NCBI GenBank assembly: GCA_947625485.1
Contig: CANQOP010000006.1
Span: forward strand, 1 to 64,000
Length of the DNA: 64,000 bases
Reading direction: 5' to 3'
DNA from: an uncultured Clostridia bacterium
GTDB taxonomy: Bacteria; Bacillota; Clostridia; Oscillospirales; Acutalibacteraceae
Position 1 is the stretch's first letter. The number at the start of each line of letters is the position of its first letter. This document shows, one piece after another, positions 47,489 through 57,518 of the stretch. A program made the translations under genes and the position numbers. Under the pieces are notes generated by a model. The model searched no databases, had not been told where the DNA came from, and saw only the letters and a list, made by a program, of their open reading frames with translations.

Positions 47489-48908
47489 CTCCCACCGGCA
47501 TAATCACTGACACAGTAGTACCCACGCCGACCGCACTGTCAATATTCAGTTTTGCATTATGTTTTTTGACAATTTCTACGCAGAGCGATAATCCAAGACC
47601 TGCGCCTCCGGCTTTTCGGGAGCGGCTTTTATCCACCATGTAGAACGGCTCGGTTATTTTTTTGACGTCATCCTCAATCATTCCTACTCCGTTATCCGTT
47701 ATGGATATCGTGAGTTTATCGTCGTTAAGCATACACTTAACCTCTATTTTCTGACCTTCATCGCTCGCTTTGACAGCGTTGTCGATAAGGTTGTATAAAA
47801 GTGAAGTGAACAGATCCTTATCAACTCGGATAATCACATTAACGGGCGTAATATTCAGCTTCATACCACGTTTTTCAATTATCGGTTTAATGCTGTTCTC
47901 AACTTCTTTAAGTAATTCAGAAATATTAATATCTCTGAACTCAAGTTCTGCATTATCCGCAACGATAAGCTCCAACAGTTTTTCCGATAATCCCTTCAGC
48001 CGCTTAGCTTCTTCGACAATTATTCCCGAGTAATCTCTGAGCTCCTCACTGGTTATATTCTTTTTAATCTGCAATATATCAGCAAAACAGATAATTGAAG
48101 TGAGCGGAGTTTTCATCTCGTGGGCAAGATTATCAATAAAGCGTTTTCTGCTGTCAGCTATATTCTGTAGATTTTCAACATTACTCTCTATAGCTTCTGC
48201 CATAATATTGACATTCGAGGCAAGCTCTTTAAATTCACTGCCCCCTTTTTCGTCGATGCGGGCTTCATAATCGCCGCCGGCAATTCGTTTTATTGAGGCG
48301 TTCACTCTTGTCAACGGCCGAAGCAGTCTATATACAACCGCCAATAGCATTAACGCCGTAACTACAGCAAACACAATGCTGAGAATTTTTATATAACTCA
48401 GCGCGATTTCGTGATTGGTATAAACCAGAGTAATGTCAGTTGCGGTAAATATATAATAACTTTGACCTTCAAGCGTAATCTCAGAGCCGATAATCAAATA
48501 CGTCTTATCATTAAAATCAGTAATAATTGAATACTCGCTCTCGCTGTTTTTAACCTGTTTTATGAAATTTGGCACTGATTTAAACACATCAGAATGGATG
48601 GAATCAATCTCCGAGTTTTTATTATAAACAGCTATACCCGTTTTTGAACCCGAATAAGAGGACAGCATATCAGTTATTGCGGATTTAATTTTATCGTCTG
48701 GAAGTACCAATTCATTGGATTTAATCCGCTCGTAAGAAATTTTGTTGGTTATATTAGCCGCATAATATTCATGCTGTGCCTCAGCACCAACACGTTGCTG
48801 ACGTATTGCAGATGAAAAGTAGCTCTGTGCAAGTAAAACGGCGATTGCACTTACGGCGATCATTACGAAAGCTAAGGTTATAAGAAAAATCTTTTGCCAG
48901 AGTTTCAT
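47472..48908 (-). CDS. Sensor histidine kinase
   Basis: HAMP; FIDNLAHEMKTPLTSI; NLIDNAVKAS; GLGLSLCVEI. Confidence 0.93.
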   Translation of the reverse strand: MKLWQKIFLITLAFVMIAVSAIAVLLAQSYFSSAIRQQRVGAEAQHEYYAANITNKISYERIKSNELVLPDDKIKSAITDMLSSYSGSKTGIAVYNKNSEIDSIHSDVFKSVPNFIKQVKNSESEYSIITDFNDKTYLIIGSEITLEGQSYYIFTATDITLVYTNHEIALSYIKILSIVFAVVTALMLLAVVYRLLRPLTRVNASIKRIAGGDYEARIDEKGGSEFKELASNVNIMAEAIESNVENLQNIADSRKRFIDNLAHEMKTPLTSIICFADILQIKKNITSEELRDYSGIIVEEAKRLKGLSEKLLELIVADNAELEFRDINISELLKEVENSIKPIIEKRGMKLNITPVNVIIRVDKDLFTSLLYNLIDNAVKASDEGQKIEVKCMLNDDKLTISITDNGVGMIEDDVKKITEPFYMVDKSRSRKAGGAGLGLSLCVEIVKKHNAKLNIDSAVGVGTTVSVIMPVGGGSDE

Positions 48909-48909
48909 T

Positions 48910-49569
48910 TTATTCCTCGCTCTCTAAACGGTAGCCGAGCTTGGGAATAGTTATGAGATGTTTTTTCAGATTAAGTTTTTTGCGGATCTGCTGAACATGA
49001 ATATCCACAGTTCTGCTCTCTCCCTCAAACTCATATCCCCATACAGCGGAAAGAAGTCTTTCTCTTGAGATTGCAATATCAATGTTCTGAATAAAAAATA
49101 TAAGCAGTGAAAATTCCTTAGGCGTTAAATCAACGACTTTCCCACCCTTTAACACTTTATGCTTATTTACATCAACATTTATATCACCGTATCTAAGTGT
49201 ACTTGCACCCTTATCAAAACGGCGGAGGATGACCTCAATCCGCGCGATAAGCTCCATAGCCTCGAACGGCTTAACGATATAATCCTCCGCGCCGAGGCGG
49301 AGACCTTTTATTTTTTCGGTAACGTCGCCTAGGGCAGTGAGAAAAATAACGGGAATTCCGCTGCTTTTCACATTCTCGAGCACCTCAAACCCATTCATCC
49401 CAGGAAGCATAACATCGAGAAGCACCAGGTCAAATTTACCACTCTTTACGGCATCTACAGCCGACTTTCCGTCACTGCAAATTTCGCTTCCGTAGCCGAC
49501 GATTGAAACTGTAACCTCTATGGATTTTGCGATATTCGAATCGTCTTCAACAATAAGTATGTTAATCAT
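48910..49569 (-). CDS. OmpR-family response regulator (start trimmed from 49623)
   Basis: MINILIVEDDSNIAKSI; DLVLLDVMLPG; winged-helix C-terminus. Confidence 0.93.
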   Translation of the reverse strand: MINILIVEDDSNIAKSIEVTVSIVGYGSEICSDGKSAVDAVKSGKFDLVLLDVMLPGMNGFEVLENVKSSGIPVIFLTALGDVTEKIKGLRLGAEDYIVKPFEAMELIARIEVILRRFDKGASTLRYGDINVDVNKHKVLKGGKVVDLTPKEFSLLIFFIQNIDIAISRERLLSAVWGYEFEGESRTVDIHVQQIRKKLNLKKHLITIPKLGYRLESEE

Positions 49570-49640
49570 TTTATTTTCTGTTGCCTTTCCGCCCACAAAG
49601 TGCGCTACTGCGCAAGAATACAATTATTCTTTAAAATATT

Positions 49641-49756
49641 CAAGGCTCTGCTTTTAACAAGCAGAGGTCGTGCATAGCAAGACGGGTTTAGTGAGGTTGA
49701 ACCCCCTAAACCAAAGATATTCACCGCCGCCTTAGAGACGGGGACATTTCTCTGTG
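49641..49756 (-). repeat. Structured intergenic repeat, copy 1
   Basis: Shared aagctctgcttttaacaagcagaggtcgt ... accgccgcctta ... acatttct. Confidence 0.85.
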
Positions 49757-49874
49757 GTTATAATAAGAGTCTATATCAAACATTACAATTTGTCAATCTG
49801 ATAACCTATATCCATATATTGTAATTGAAAATCACTTTTGTTTTATTTGACACTTACTTTTTCTAAAAACTTTT

Positions 49875-50687
49875 TTACGCATTATATTCATTTTTATATA
49901 TAACTACAGCCTGTTGACCGAGGCTTTCATAAGCCGCTTTGACATCTGATTTTTTATACCCAACATTTTTGCCCTTTAAAGGATCGTTAAAGTAGTAAAA
50001 ATTACTATCATAGCCTACAAGCAGCAAACAATGCTCAGGAGCTATCCATGTGCATCTTTTCCCCTGAGATGTAATCCATGTGCTTGTTTTATATGCTTCA
50101 TGCATTTCTATAGTAGCCCATAGGATTATAGGGATATCGTTGTTTATGTAATACTTACAGAGCCTTTCAAGGCTTGTTCCGTCGTACCGTTTTATACTGT
50201 AAATTTCTTTGTCGATAAATTTATTAAGCGCCCTTTCTACAACGGTTGAGTAACAACCCCAGCCGCTGCGGTTATAAGGAGATCCGAGAAAACACTCATA
50301 AGGCGAATCACCGATAATATTGTTATTTGTATAAAAGGGAGCTTGTCCAAGGTCAAGATAGTTGTCTATAAAATCATTAACGTCAATATCAATTCCAAGG
50401 TATTGAAGCGCCATAACCGTTGAAACAGACTCACAACCTGTGGGATAGTATTCGGTTTGGTCGATAAACGGTGCGTCTATCATATGTTCTGTTAGCTGCT
50501 TTTCTTCTTGCGATACATTTTTCAGCAGTGATAATTGAGGCGAAATACAACTTACAGCGCTTGTACCATCGCCGTCGGGCACACATAAACTTTGGTACAC
50601 AATACCTGCTGTTAGCAATAAACCTAATACAAGTGTCACAATAAGAATTTTTTTCGGAAAATTACTTCTCCTTTTCATATTTACCAT
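49875..50687 (-). CDS. Secreted C39-like (papain-fold) peptidase
   Basis: MIDAPFIDQTEYYPTGCESVSTVMAL; EHCLLLVGYDSNFYYFNDPL. Confidence 0.85.
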   Translation of the reverse strand: MVNMKRRSNFPKKILIVTLVLGLLLTAGIVYQSLCVPDGDGTSAVSCISPQLSLLKNVSQEEKQLTEHMIDAPFIDQTEYYPTGCESVSTVMALQYLGIDIDVNDFIDNYLDLGQAPFYTNNNIIGDSPYECFLGSPYNRSGWGCYSTVVERALNKFIDKEIYSIKRYDGTSLERLCKYYINNDIPIILWATIEMHEAYKTSTWITSQGKRCTWIAPEHCLLLVGYDSNFYYFNDPLKGKNVGYKKSDVKAAYESLGQQAVVIYKNEYNA

Positions 50688-50928
50688 TCCTTTAATTTTG
50701 ATAAATTAATTCTAATTCTTGCAGATGCAAAAAGTCATCATAAAAATGTAAAAGAATTGTAAACATGAAAATGTGCTGCGTGGTACTCTGTAAATATATA
50801 ATTAACAGAAAAAAGCTTTGTGAAATTTTAATATTTCAAATATCGGAATCTCACTTTGGATTTGGTCTTTGTACTGAAAACTTTTTATTAATGGGATTTG
50901 TATCTATACAAATATTATCTTCGAGATT

Positions 50929-51018
50929 CAAAGCTCTGCTTTTAACAAGCAGATGTCGTGCATTGAACCAAAGATATTTTCACCGCCGCCTTAGAGTCGG
51001 GAAACATTTCTCTGTGTT
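50929..51018 (-). repeat. Structured intergenic repeat, copy 2 (internal deletion)
   Basis: Same conserved blocks as copy 1, one hairpin missing. Confidence 0.82.
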
Positions 51019-51069
51019 TAAAATAGAGTATGTAAGTAAAAAACCTGCAACTTTTCCCGGTAAATCCTT

Positions 51070-51835
51070 GTAATCAAAACCACCCGTTGAACGGGTGGTT
51101 TGACCAGCCCCTATAAGGGGCTATTACAGGCTTACCCCCTGCAGCCGGGGGTATCGAAAGTTTGACAACGCATTACAATCTCAAGCAGCCGCTCACGTGC
51201 GGCTGTTTATTTTTGCTTATTTATTCTTGGCACCCGTAAACGGGTCAATATATTCCTTGAGTGTTAACTGATCGTTTGCACAATCTTCTGCAAGCTGATT
51301 TTTTATGTATTCTGCTATCGTCTTTTTATTTTGTCCTACCGTATCTACATAATACCCTCTACACCAAAAATGTCTTGAGCCATATTTATACTTCAAATTT
51401 GCGTGTCTATCGAATATCATTAAACTACTTTTACCCTTGAGGTATCCCATAAACTGTGATATACTTAGGTATGGTGGGATACATACTAACATATGTATAT
51501 GGTCTGGGCACGCCTCAGCTTCGATTATTGTCACCTTTTTCTGCTCACACAGTTTTCTTAATATCTCTCCTATATCTCTTCGCAACTTTCCGTATATTTC
51601 TTTTCTCCTGAATTTTGGAGCAAAGACGATATGATACTGACACCGGTATGTTGAATGTGCTGTGTGCATTATTTCATTATTATTTTTGTTTTTCATTGTT
51701 TAAAACCTCCTCGTATCTTTGGTATTGCGTCGTCAAACTCTTACCATTATACTCGGAGGTTTTCTTTTGCTAAAGCTTTTTTTATCGTCCCCCGGTTGAA
51801 CCGGGGGATTTTTCCACGCCCTAAAGGACAACATA
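51070..51835 (-). mobile_element. IS200-type insertion sequence (approximate ends, no tnpB)
   Basis: Y1 transposase flanked by GC-rich hairpins (51078-51100, 51106-51122, 51134-51152, 51790-51811). Confidence 0.8.
51217..51696 (-). CDS. tnpA: IS200/IS605-family Y1 transposase TnpA
   Basis: YRCQYHIVFAPKFRRKEIYG; EACPDHIHMLVCIPP; YYVDTVGQN. Confidence 0.95.
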   Translation of the reverse strand: MKNKNNNEIMHTAHSTYRCQYHIVFAPKFRRKEIYGKLRRDIGEILRKLCEQKKVTIIEAEACPDHIHMLVCIPPYLSISQFMGYLKGKSSLMIFDRHANLKYKYGSRHFWCRGYYVDTVGQNKKTIAEYIKNQLAEDCANDQLTLKEYIDPFTGAKNK

Positions 51836-51880
51836 AACAATTCCCGCCACTCAAAAAGTGACGGGAATTATTATTCTGAG

Positions 51881-52315
51881 TTATAAAAACTCTCGTATAT
51901 CTATTGCAAGCTCTTCTTCAAGATTTATAAGGCGCTTGGTTATGTCCTTGGATACCTCATCAGCCGCCTTGTACTGATTAAGGTATCTGTGCAAAGATTT
52001 TACGCCCATATTACAGCCGTCTGTAATCAAATCGGCAATCGTGCTGTCCGACTCGTTCATTACAAGCTTTACATTGGTTTTCATCCACGACATACCTTTG
52101 GCAATCGGATTAGGATCCTTTCCGCTGTCCTCGTACTTGTTTAGCAAATCTTTGATTTCAGTATCCAACTTTTTATGCTCAGATTTACAGTCAGACAAAA
52201 GTTCCTTTAATTTTTCATCATTCACATAATCCAGAACATCGTCAATGGACGCAACGCCCATCTTAACTCCTGCATTACATTCACGCAATAGCTTTATCGT
52301 ATCCTGTTCTATCAT
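51881..52315 (-). CDS. Ferritin-like four-helix protein (DUF2383/PA2169-like)
   Basis: Helical pattern: LLRECNAGVKMGVASIDDVLDYV...GCNMGVKSLHRYLNQY. Confidence 0.55.
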   Translation of the reverse strand: MIEQDTIKLLRECNAGVKMGVASIDDVLDYVNDEKLKELLSDCKSEHKKLDTEIKDLLNKYEDSGKDPNPIAKGMSWMKTNVKLVMNESDSTIADLITDGCNMGVKSLHRYLNQYKAADEVSKDITKRLINLEEELAIDIREFL

Positions 52316-52339
52316 TAATACTATCTCCTTTTTATTTTC

Positions 52340-52456
52340 AAAGCTCTGCTTTTAACAAGCAGAGGTCGTTCACACACGACGGTTTCAGCGGGAGCTTGTT
52401 CCCGCTAGACGAAAGATGTTTACCGCCGCCTTAAAGGCAAGGGACATCTTTCTTAT
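52340..52456 (-). repeat. Structured intergenic repeat, copy 3
   Basis: Same blocks; hairpin arms AAAGATGT/ACATCTTT and AGCGGGA/TCCCGCT. Confidence 0.85.
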
Positions 52457-52508
52457 GTTATAAAAAAAGTATTCCCCACAAATAAGCGCCTATGCACATC
52501 TTCTTCAC

Positions 52509-53156
52509 TCATTGCTCAGTGCGTCTTTTTTCCTCCTTTATAAATACTGCGGCAGGAATTAGAGTAGCAATCGCAGGCAGAGCGCTGAGATTTCCCATAA
52601 ACATACTGAGTACGCACGCGAGCGCTACGCCTATATGAAAGTACATAAGCGTAAAGCCGAACACACGCGCCTTTGCTAGCAACGCCTTATCCTTATCAAA
52701 AGCATATGCAAGTAGTGAGGTAGTAAACTGCCTATAGTTATTGGTTGAGAAAATCGTGGAGCTGACGTATCCCTCAATTCTGTCAAATGCCGTCCACTGG
52801 AAAGCGGTAGCGAAAAACACGGGGTAAATGCGTAAAAATATATTCATTTCCTCGGGCATAAGCGCAAGAATAATCAAGCATACCGCGTCGATAACGAGGC
52901 TCAAAATATCGGTACGGATTTTTGTGCAGCGCGGAATGATAACCGAAAGCGACAATCCGAGGAAATATACTACCGCGCCGACCGCTCTAAACGCCATAGA
53001 TTCAAAATCGCAGATAAAGAAGTCTCGTACTATACTCAGCATATTAAGCGTTTGTGCGTTACCGAACAGTTCGAGTAGGTTACACACAGCGAATCCCGCA
53101 AAAAAGCCGCCGACAAGCGCCATATTGTAATGTAAGAAATTATCGGTTTTTCGCAT
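52509..53156 (-). CDS. YoaK/DUF1275 family membrane protein
   Basis: GGFFAGFAVCNLLELFG; polytopic DUF1275 pattern. Confidence 0.7.
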   Translation of the reverse strand: MRKTDNFLHYNMALVGGFFAGFAVCNLLELFGNAQTLNMLSIVRDFFICDFESMAFRAVGAVVYFLGLSLSVIIPRCTKIRTDILSLVIDAVCLIILALMPEEMNIFLRIYPVFFATAFQWTAFDRIEGYVSSTIFSTNNYRQFTTSLLAYAFDKDKALLAKARVFGFTLMYFHIGVALACVLSMFMGNLSALPAIATLIPAAVFIKEEKRRTEQ

Positions 53157-53344
53157 ATTTTCACTCTTTTCGGAGTTGTAATTTACAGAAAGACTTATTT
53201 GTCTCGGCTATAATTATAACGACAAAAACCGACAAATTCAAATTTTAATTGCAATAAAGAAATATAAAGAAAGATTTCAATTTTATGCACAATATTCACA
53301 AAAGCCGTTCAAACTTTTCGTACAAAATTGCGGATAAAAGTTGA

Positions 53345-53530
53345 TTATACTATTTTATTTCCCAGTTCAATCACATATTTTTGCATTTCACTCGGGTCGG
53401 AAATCGACTTCGCTTTCTCTATCACCTTACGGCGCTTTCTCTCGGACAATGTGCTTACATATTTCATAGCGCAAAAATTATGTGAAATTGCCCGACTGAA
53501 ATCCTCCGGCAAATCCTCAAACAAAATCAA
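53345..53530 (-). CDS. Small protein (61 aa) downstream of accA, TTG start; trimmed from longer track ORF
   Basis: MILFEDLPEDFSRAISHNFCAMKYVSTLSERKRRKVIEKAKSISDPSEMQKYVIEL; SD agaggtg. Confidence 0.6.
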   Translation of the reverse strand: MILFEDLPEDFSRAISHNFCAMKYVSTLSERKRRKVIEKAKSISDPSEMQKYVIELGNKIV

Positions 53531-53536
53531 AAAAAT

Positions 53537-53564
53537 CACCTCTACCCTATTATAGGGAGAGGTG
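53537..53564 (-). terminator. Terminator-like hairpin between accA and the small ORF
   Basis: CACCTCT.CCCTAT/ATAGGG.AGAGGTG followed by T-rich run on minus strand. Confidence 0.7.
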
Positions 53565-53585
53565 AATTGTTTTATACAGCAAAGC

Positions 53586-54368
53586 TTACTGCTGACCGAT
53601 TTTACGGAAACGGTTGTAGCGAAGTCTTGCGAGCTCCTCGCCGGAAACGGCGAGATTCTTCTCAAAAGTACGGCAAATAAGCAGTTTCATACTTTCAAAC
53701 ATTTTCTGGTCTCCTGCGGTTGGCTCGCGTAGAATACGTTCAATCACTCCTAAATTAAACAAATCCTTAGCCGTCATTTTCAAACATTCAGCCGCCTCGG
53801 CAGCCTTTGAACTGTCTTTCCAGAGTATGCTCGCGCATCCCTCGGGAGAAATAACCGAGTAAACGGCGTTTTCCATCATCCACACCTCATCGGCAACCGC
53901 GAGAGCAATCGCGCCGCCCGAGCCGCCCTCTCCAATAAATACGGAGAGAATCGGGGTTTTCAGAGCCATCATTTCCATAAGGTTGGTGGCGATTGCGTGT
54001 CCCTGACCACGCTCCTCTGCGCCGATTCCGCAGAACGCGCCGCTCGTATCTACAAAACAGAGAATTGGTCTGTGAAACTTCTCCGCCTGCTTCATAAGGC
54101 GCAGAGCCTTACGGTAGCCCTCTGGGTGAGCCGCCCCAAAGTTGCGCTCCATACGCTCCTTTGTGTTTCTGCCCTTTTCAAGACCGATAACTGTGACGGG
54201 AATATCGTTTAACATTCCCACACCGCCGACAACCGCCTTGTCGTCGGCAAAATTTCTGTCGCCGTGCAGCTCTATAAAACTGTCGCCGAACAGCGCGTTT
54301 ATATAGTCGAGAGAGGTGAGTTTTTTTGTACTGCGCGCCGCAAGTACGTTATCATATGCGCTCATCAC
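53586..54368 (-). CDS. accA: Acetyl-CoA carboxylase carboxyltransferase subunit alpha
   Basis: FGAAHPEGYRKALRLMKQAEKF; FVDTSGAFCGIGAEERGQGHAIA. Confidence 0.95.
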   Translation of the reverse strand: MMSAYDNVLAARSTKKLTSLDYINALFGDSFIELHGDRNFADDKAVVGGVGMLNDIPVTVIGLEKGRNTKERMERNFGAAHPEGYRKALRLMKQAEKFHRPILCFVDTSGAFCGIGAEERGQGHAIATNLMEMMALKTPILSVFIGEGGSGGAIALAVADEVWMMENAVYSVISPEGCASILWKDSSKAAEAAECLKMTAKDLFNLGVIERILREPTAGDQKMFESMKLLICRTFEKNLAVSGEELARLRYNRFRKIGQQ

Positions 54369-55228
54369 TGCACCTCCGTATAGTTATGAATTTTAAGCAG
54401 CTTGGAAAGGGTTTCTTTGAGGTAACGGCGGTCTATAACCTTATCCACAAAGCCCTTTTCCTGCAAGAATTCCGCTGTCTGGAAGTCCTTGGGGAGTTTC
54501 TGGCGGATAGTCTGCTCGATTACACGAGGACCCGCGAACGCGATTAGCGCGCCCGGCTCAGCGAGAATAATATCTCCCTCCATAGCGAACGACGCCGTAA
54601 CGCCGCCCGAGGTCGGGTCTGTGAGCACGGTTATATAAAGAAGTCCCGCGTCGCTGTGCAGTTTTACAGCGCCCGAGGTTTTTGCCATTTGCATAAGGGA
54701 TAGTATCCCCTCCTGCATTCTTGCGCCGCCTGATACGGTAAACGCTATTACGGGCAGTCCGTTTTCCGTGGCATACTCAAACGCTCGCGTAATTTTATCT
54801 CCCGTAACGGTCCCCATAGAACCCATCATAAAATCAGCGGTCATACTGATTATAACTGTTTCGATTCCGTCTATTTTGCAGGTTCCGCATACAACGGAGT
54901 CCTTCTCACCGCTCCTGCGTTTACTGCTCTCAAGCTTTTCGTCGTAACCCGGAAAGTCAATTATATTTTTGCTTACGAAATCAGCGTCAAGCTCCTTAAA
55001 TGTGTCTTTATCGCAAACCATATCAATTCTCTTGCGAGAACCTACGCGAAAATGGTGGTTGCACTTCGAGCAAACGTGGAAATTTTCCTCTATATCCGTA
55101 GTAAGCAGAAGCGTACCGCAGTCGGGACACTTCACCCACATTTCGTCGGGCACATAGGGTTTATTTACGGTAGTATCATCGCCTTGCTCAAGCTCGTTTT
55201 TAGGCTTAATAAATGTGAATAAATCCAT
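54365..55228 (-). CDS. accD: Acetyl-CoA carboxylase carboxyltransferase subunit beta
   Basis: Four-Cys zinc ribbon (CPDC, CSKC); SGGARMQEGILSLMQMAKTS. Confidence 0.95.
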   Translation of the reverse strand: MDLFTFIKPKNELEQGDDTTVNKPYVPDEMWVKCPDCGTLLLTTDIEENFHVCSKCNHHFRVGSRKRIDMVCDKDTFKELDADFVSKNIIDFPGYDEKLESSKRRSGEKDSVVCGTCKIDGIETVIISMTADFMMGSMGTVTGDKITRAFEYATENGLPVIAFTVSGGARMQEGILSLMQMAKTSGAVKLHSDAGLLYITVLTDPTSGGVTASFAMEGDIILAEPGALIAFAGPRVIEQTIRQKLPKDFQTAEFLQEKGFVDKVIDRRYLKETLSKLLKIHNYTEVQ

Positions 55229-55240
55229 TTAGTTATCCTC

Positions 55241-56593
55241 TTATTTCTTAAATTTGCGTTTTTCAAACGCCTCCATAAAGTCGGTAGTATATGTACCGTC
55301 TACAAACTCTTTGTCGGAAAGAATATCAATCATAAGTTCTCTGTTTACAGTTACACCCTGAACCGAAAGCTCGGAAAGAGCCATTTTCATTTTGCGAATC
55401 GCAAGCTCCCTCGTCCTTCCCTGAACAATTACTTTTCCAATCATCGAATCATAGAACGGCGGAATAACGTAGTCCTGAACGAGGGCAGTATCAAAACGTA
55501 CAAATGAGCCGCCGGGAACGTGAAGAGCCGTAACTCTGCCGCAGCTCGGTCGGTAGTTGTTTTCGGGGTCCTCGGCGTTTATACGGCACTCGATAGCGTG
55601 TCCGTGGAAGTATACGTCTTCCTGCGCACGGTTAAGCTTTGCGCCCGCCGCAACACGAATCTGCCACTGAACGATGTCCATACCGGTCACCATTTCGGTA
55701 ACTCCGTGTTCAACCTGGAGTCTGGTATTCATTTCCATAAAATAGAAGTTTCCGTCCTTATCGTAGAGAAATTCGACCGTACCTACTGAATTATAGTTAA
55801 CGGCTTTAGCGGCCTTTATAGCCGCGTCAAACATCGCCTTTCGCGTCCTCTCCGAAATAGACGGAGATGGACTCTCCTCAATTAGTTTTTGATTGTGGCG
55901 CTGTACCGAGCACTCGCGCTCGCCGAGACATATAGCGTTTCCATGCTTGTCGCAGAGAAGCTGCATTTCGATATGCTTAACGGGTTTTAAAAATTTTTCT
56001 ATATATAGCGCGCCGTCGCCGAAAGCAGACTCAGCCTCGGCGTAAGCGCTGTTATATGCGTTTTCAAATTCATCGGAAGAGGTGACGAGACGAATACCGC
56101 GTCCGCCGCCGCCCGAGCGCGCCTTAATAAGGAGCGGATAGCCGACTTCATCGGCGAGCTCCTTAGCCTGCTCCACGTTTTCCAAAACGTCCGTTCCGGG
56201 GGTAACGGGTACGCCCGCAGCGCGCATAGTTTTGCGCGCCATATCCTTATCTCCGAGAAGGTTAATCATTTCGGAAGTCGGACCGATGAACTCTATATTA
56301 CATTCCTCGCACAGCTTAACAAATTTTGCGTTTTCGGAAAGCAGGCCGTAGCCGGGGTGGATTGCCTGAGCGCCGCTCTGTACCGCAACGGTGAGGATAG
56401 CGGGCATATTCAGATAGCTGTCGCCGACTCTCGCTCCGCCAACGCAGTACGCCTCGTCGGCGAGGTGAACGTGCATAGAATCCTTGTCTGCCGTGGAGTA
56501 AATTGCAACCGTGGAAATCCCCATTTCGCGGCAGGCTCGAATAATGCGGACGGCAATTTCACCTCGGTTAGCAACCAATATTTTACTGAACAT
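55241..56593 (-). CDS. accC: Biotin carboxylase
   Basis: MFSKILVANRGEIAVRIIRACREMGI; IEMQLLCDKHGN; MEMNTRLQVEHGVTEM. Confidence 0.97.
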   Translation of the reverse strand: MFSKILVANRGEIAVRIIRACREMGISTVAIYSTADKDSMHVHLADEAYCVGGARVGDSYLNMPAILTVAVQSGAQAIHPGYGLLSENAKFVKLCEECNIEFIGPTSEMINLLGDKDMARKTMRAAGVPVTPGTDVLENVEQAKELADEVGYPLLIKARSGGGGRGIRLVTSSDEFENAYNSAYAEAESAFGDGALYIEKFLKPVKHIEMQLLCDKHGNAICLGERECSVQRHNQKLIEESPSPSISERTRKAMFDAAIKAAKAVNYNSVGTVEFLYDKDGNFYFMEMNTRLQVEHGVTEMVTGMDIVQWQIRVAAGAKLNRAQEDVYFHGHAIECRINAEDPENNYRPSCGRVTALHVPGGSFVRFDTALVQDYVIPPFYDSMIGKVIVQGRTRELAIRKMKMALSELSVQGVTVNRELMIDILSDKEFVDGTYTTDFMEAFEKRKFKK

Positions 56594-56626
56594 AGTTGAT
56601 ATTCACTTCCGTATTTTTATATGAGG

Positions 56627-57040
56627 TCAGTCAATCAGAGCAAAGCTGAAGTCCGCGCTTACGCAGAGCTTGCCGTCGACGTAACCCTTTGCGCTTATGA
56701 AGTAGAAGTTGCCGCGCGAGCGTGTTAGGGTGCAGGTCGTCTCGAGGGTATCTCCCGGCTTTACCATACCTTTAAACTTTACGTTATCCATTTTTGTAAA
56801 GTATGGAGTTTTCCCGACGCACTTATCGGCGAGCATAACGCAGCTCGACTGCGCCATCATCTCGCACAGAATGACTCCGGGAACAACAGGATTGCCGGGG
56901 AAGTGTCCTTTAAGGAAAAACTCCTCTCCGCTTACGGTGTACTTGCCGTGTGAGGTTGTATCGTCAACTTTTTCCGCCTCCTGAACGAGAAGCATATGGT
57001 CGCGGTGCGGTATAATTTTCTTAATTTCTTCCTGATTCAT
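56627..57040 (-). CDS. fabZ: 3-hydroxyacyl-ACP dehydratase (start trimmed from 57103)
   Basis: IPHRDHMLLVQEAEK; LKGHFPGNPVVPGVILCEMMAQ. Confidence 0.95.
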   Translation of the reverse strand: MNQEEIKKIIPHRDHMLLVQEAEKVDDTTSHGKYTVSGEEFFLKGHFPGNPVVPGVILCEMMAQSSCVMLADKCVGKTPYFTKMDNVKFKGMVKPGDTLETTCTLTRSRGNFYFISAKGYVDGKLCVSADFSFALID

Positions 57041-57074
57041 ATGTACTGCCCTCTCAGTCGTCGTAAGTAACGTA

Positions 57075-57518
57075 TTATGAAATAGCGAACAGCGGCTGGT
57101 CAAACTCTACGACATCGCCGTTGTTTACAAGAATTTCTGTTATCGTTCCGCTTTCCTCGGCTGTGATTTCGTTCATAATTTTCATAGCCTCGATAATGCA
57201 AACGACATCTCCCTTATTCACAGTCTGACCCACGCTTACGAACGCGGGCTTATCGGGCGCGGGAGCGGCGTAAAACACGCCGACCATCGGGCTTTTGATA
57301 GCCTTTGAGCTCACAGCGGCAGGTTTATCCGAAACTGCGGGAGCAGAGAGAGCGGTAGGCGCCTGTAAAGTCTGAACAGTGACATTGTCGGATACTTCGT
57401 ACAGTTCTCTCTCAAGCCGGATTGTGTTGTCCTCGTCGGAAATCTCGATACAAGTAAGGGAGCTGTCCTCTAAAACCTTTATATATTCCTTTAACGTCTT
57501 AATATCTATCATTTTCAA
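57075..57518 (-). CDS. accB: Biotin carboxyl carrier protein
   Basis: [15 protein letters not shown] biotinylation motif. Confidence 0.96.
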   Translation of the reverse strand: MKMIDIKTLKEYIKVLEDSSLTCIEISDEDNTIRLERELYEVSDNVTVQTLQAPTALSAPAVSDKPAAVSSKAIKSPMVGVFYAAPAPDKPAFVSVGQTVNKGDVVCIIEAMKIMNEITAEESGTITEILVNNGDVVEFDQPLFAIS

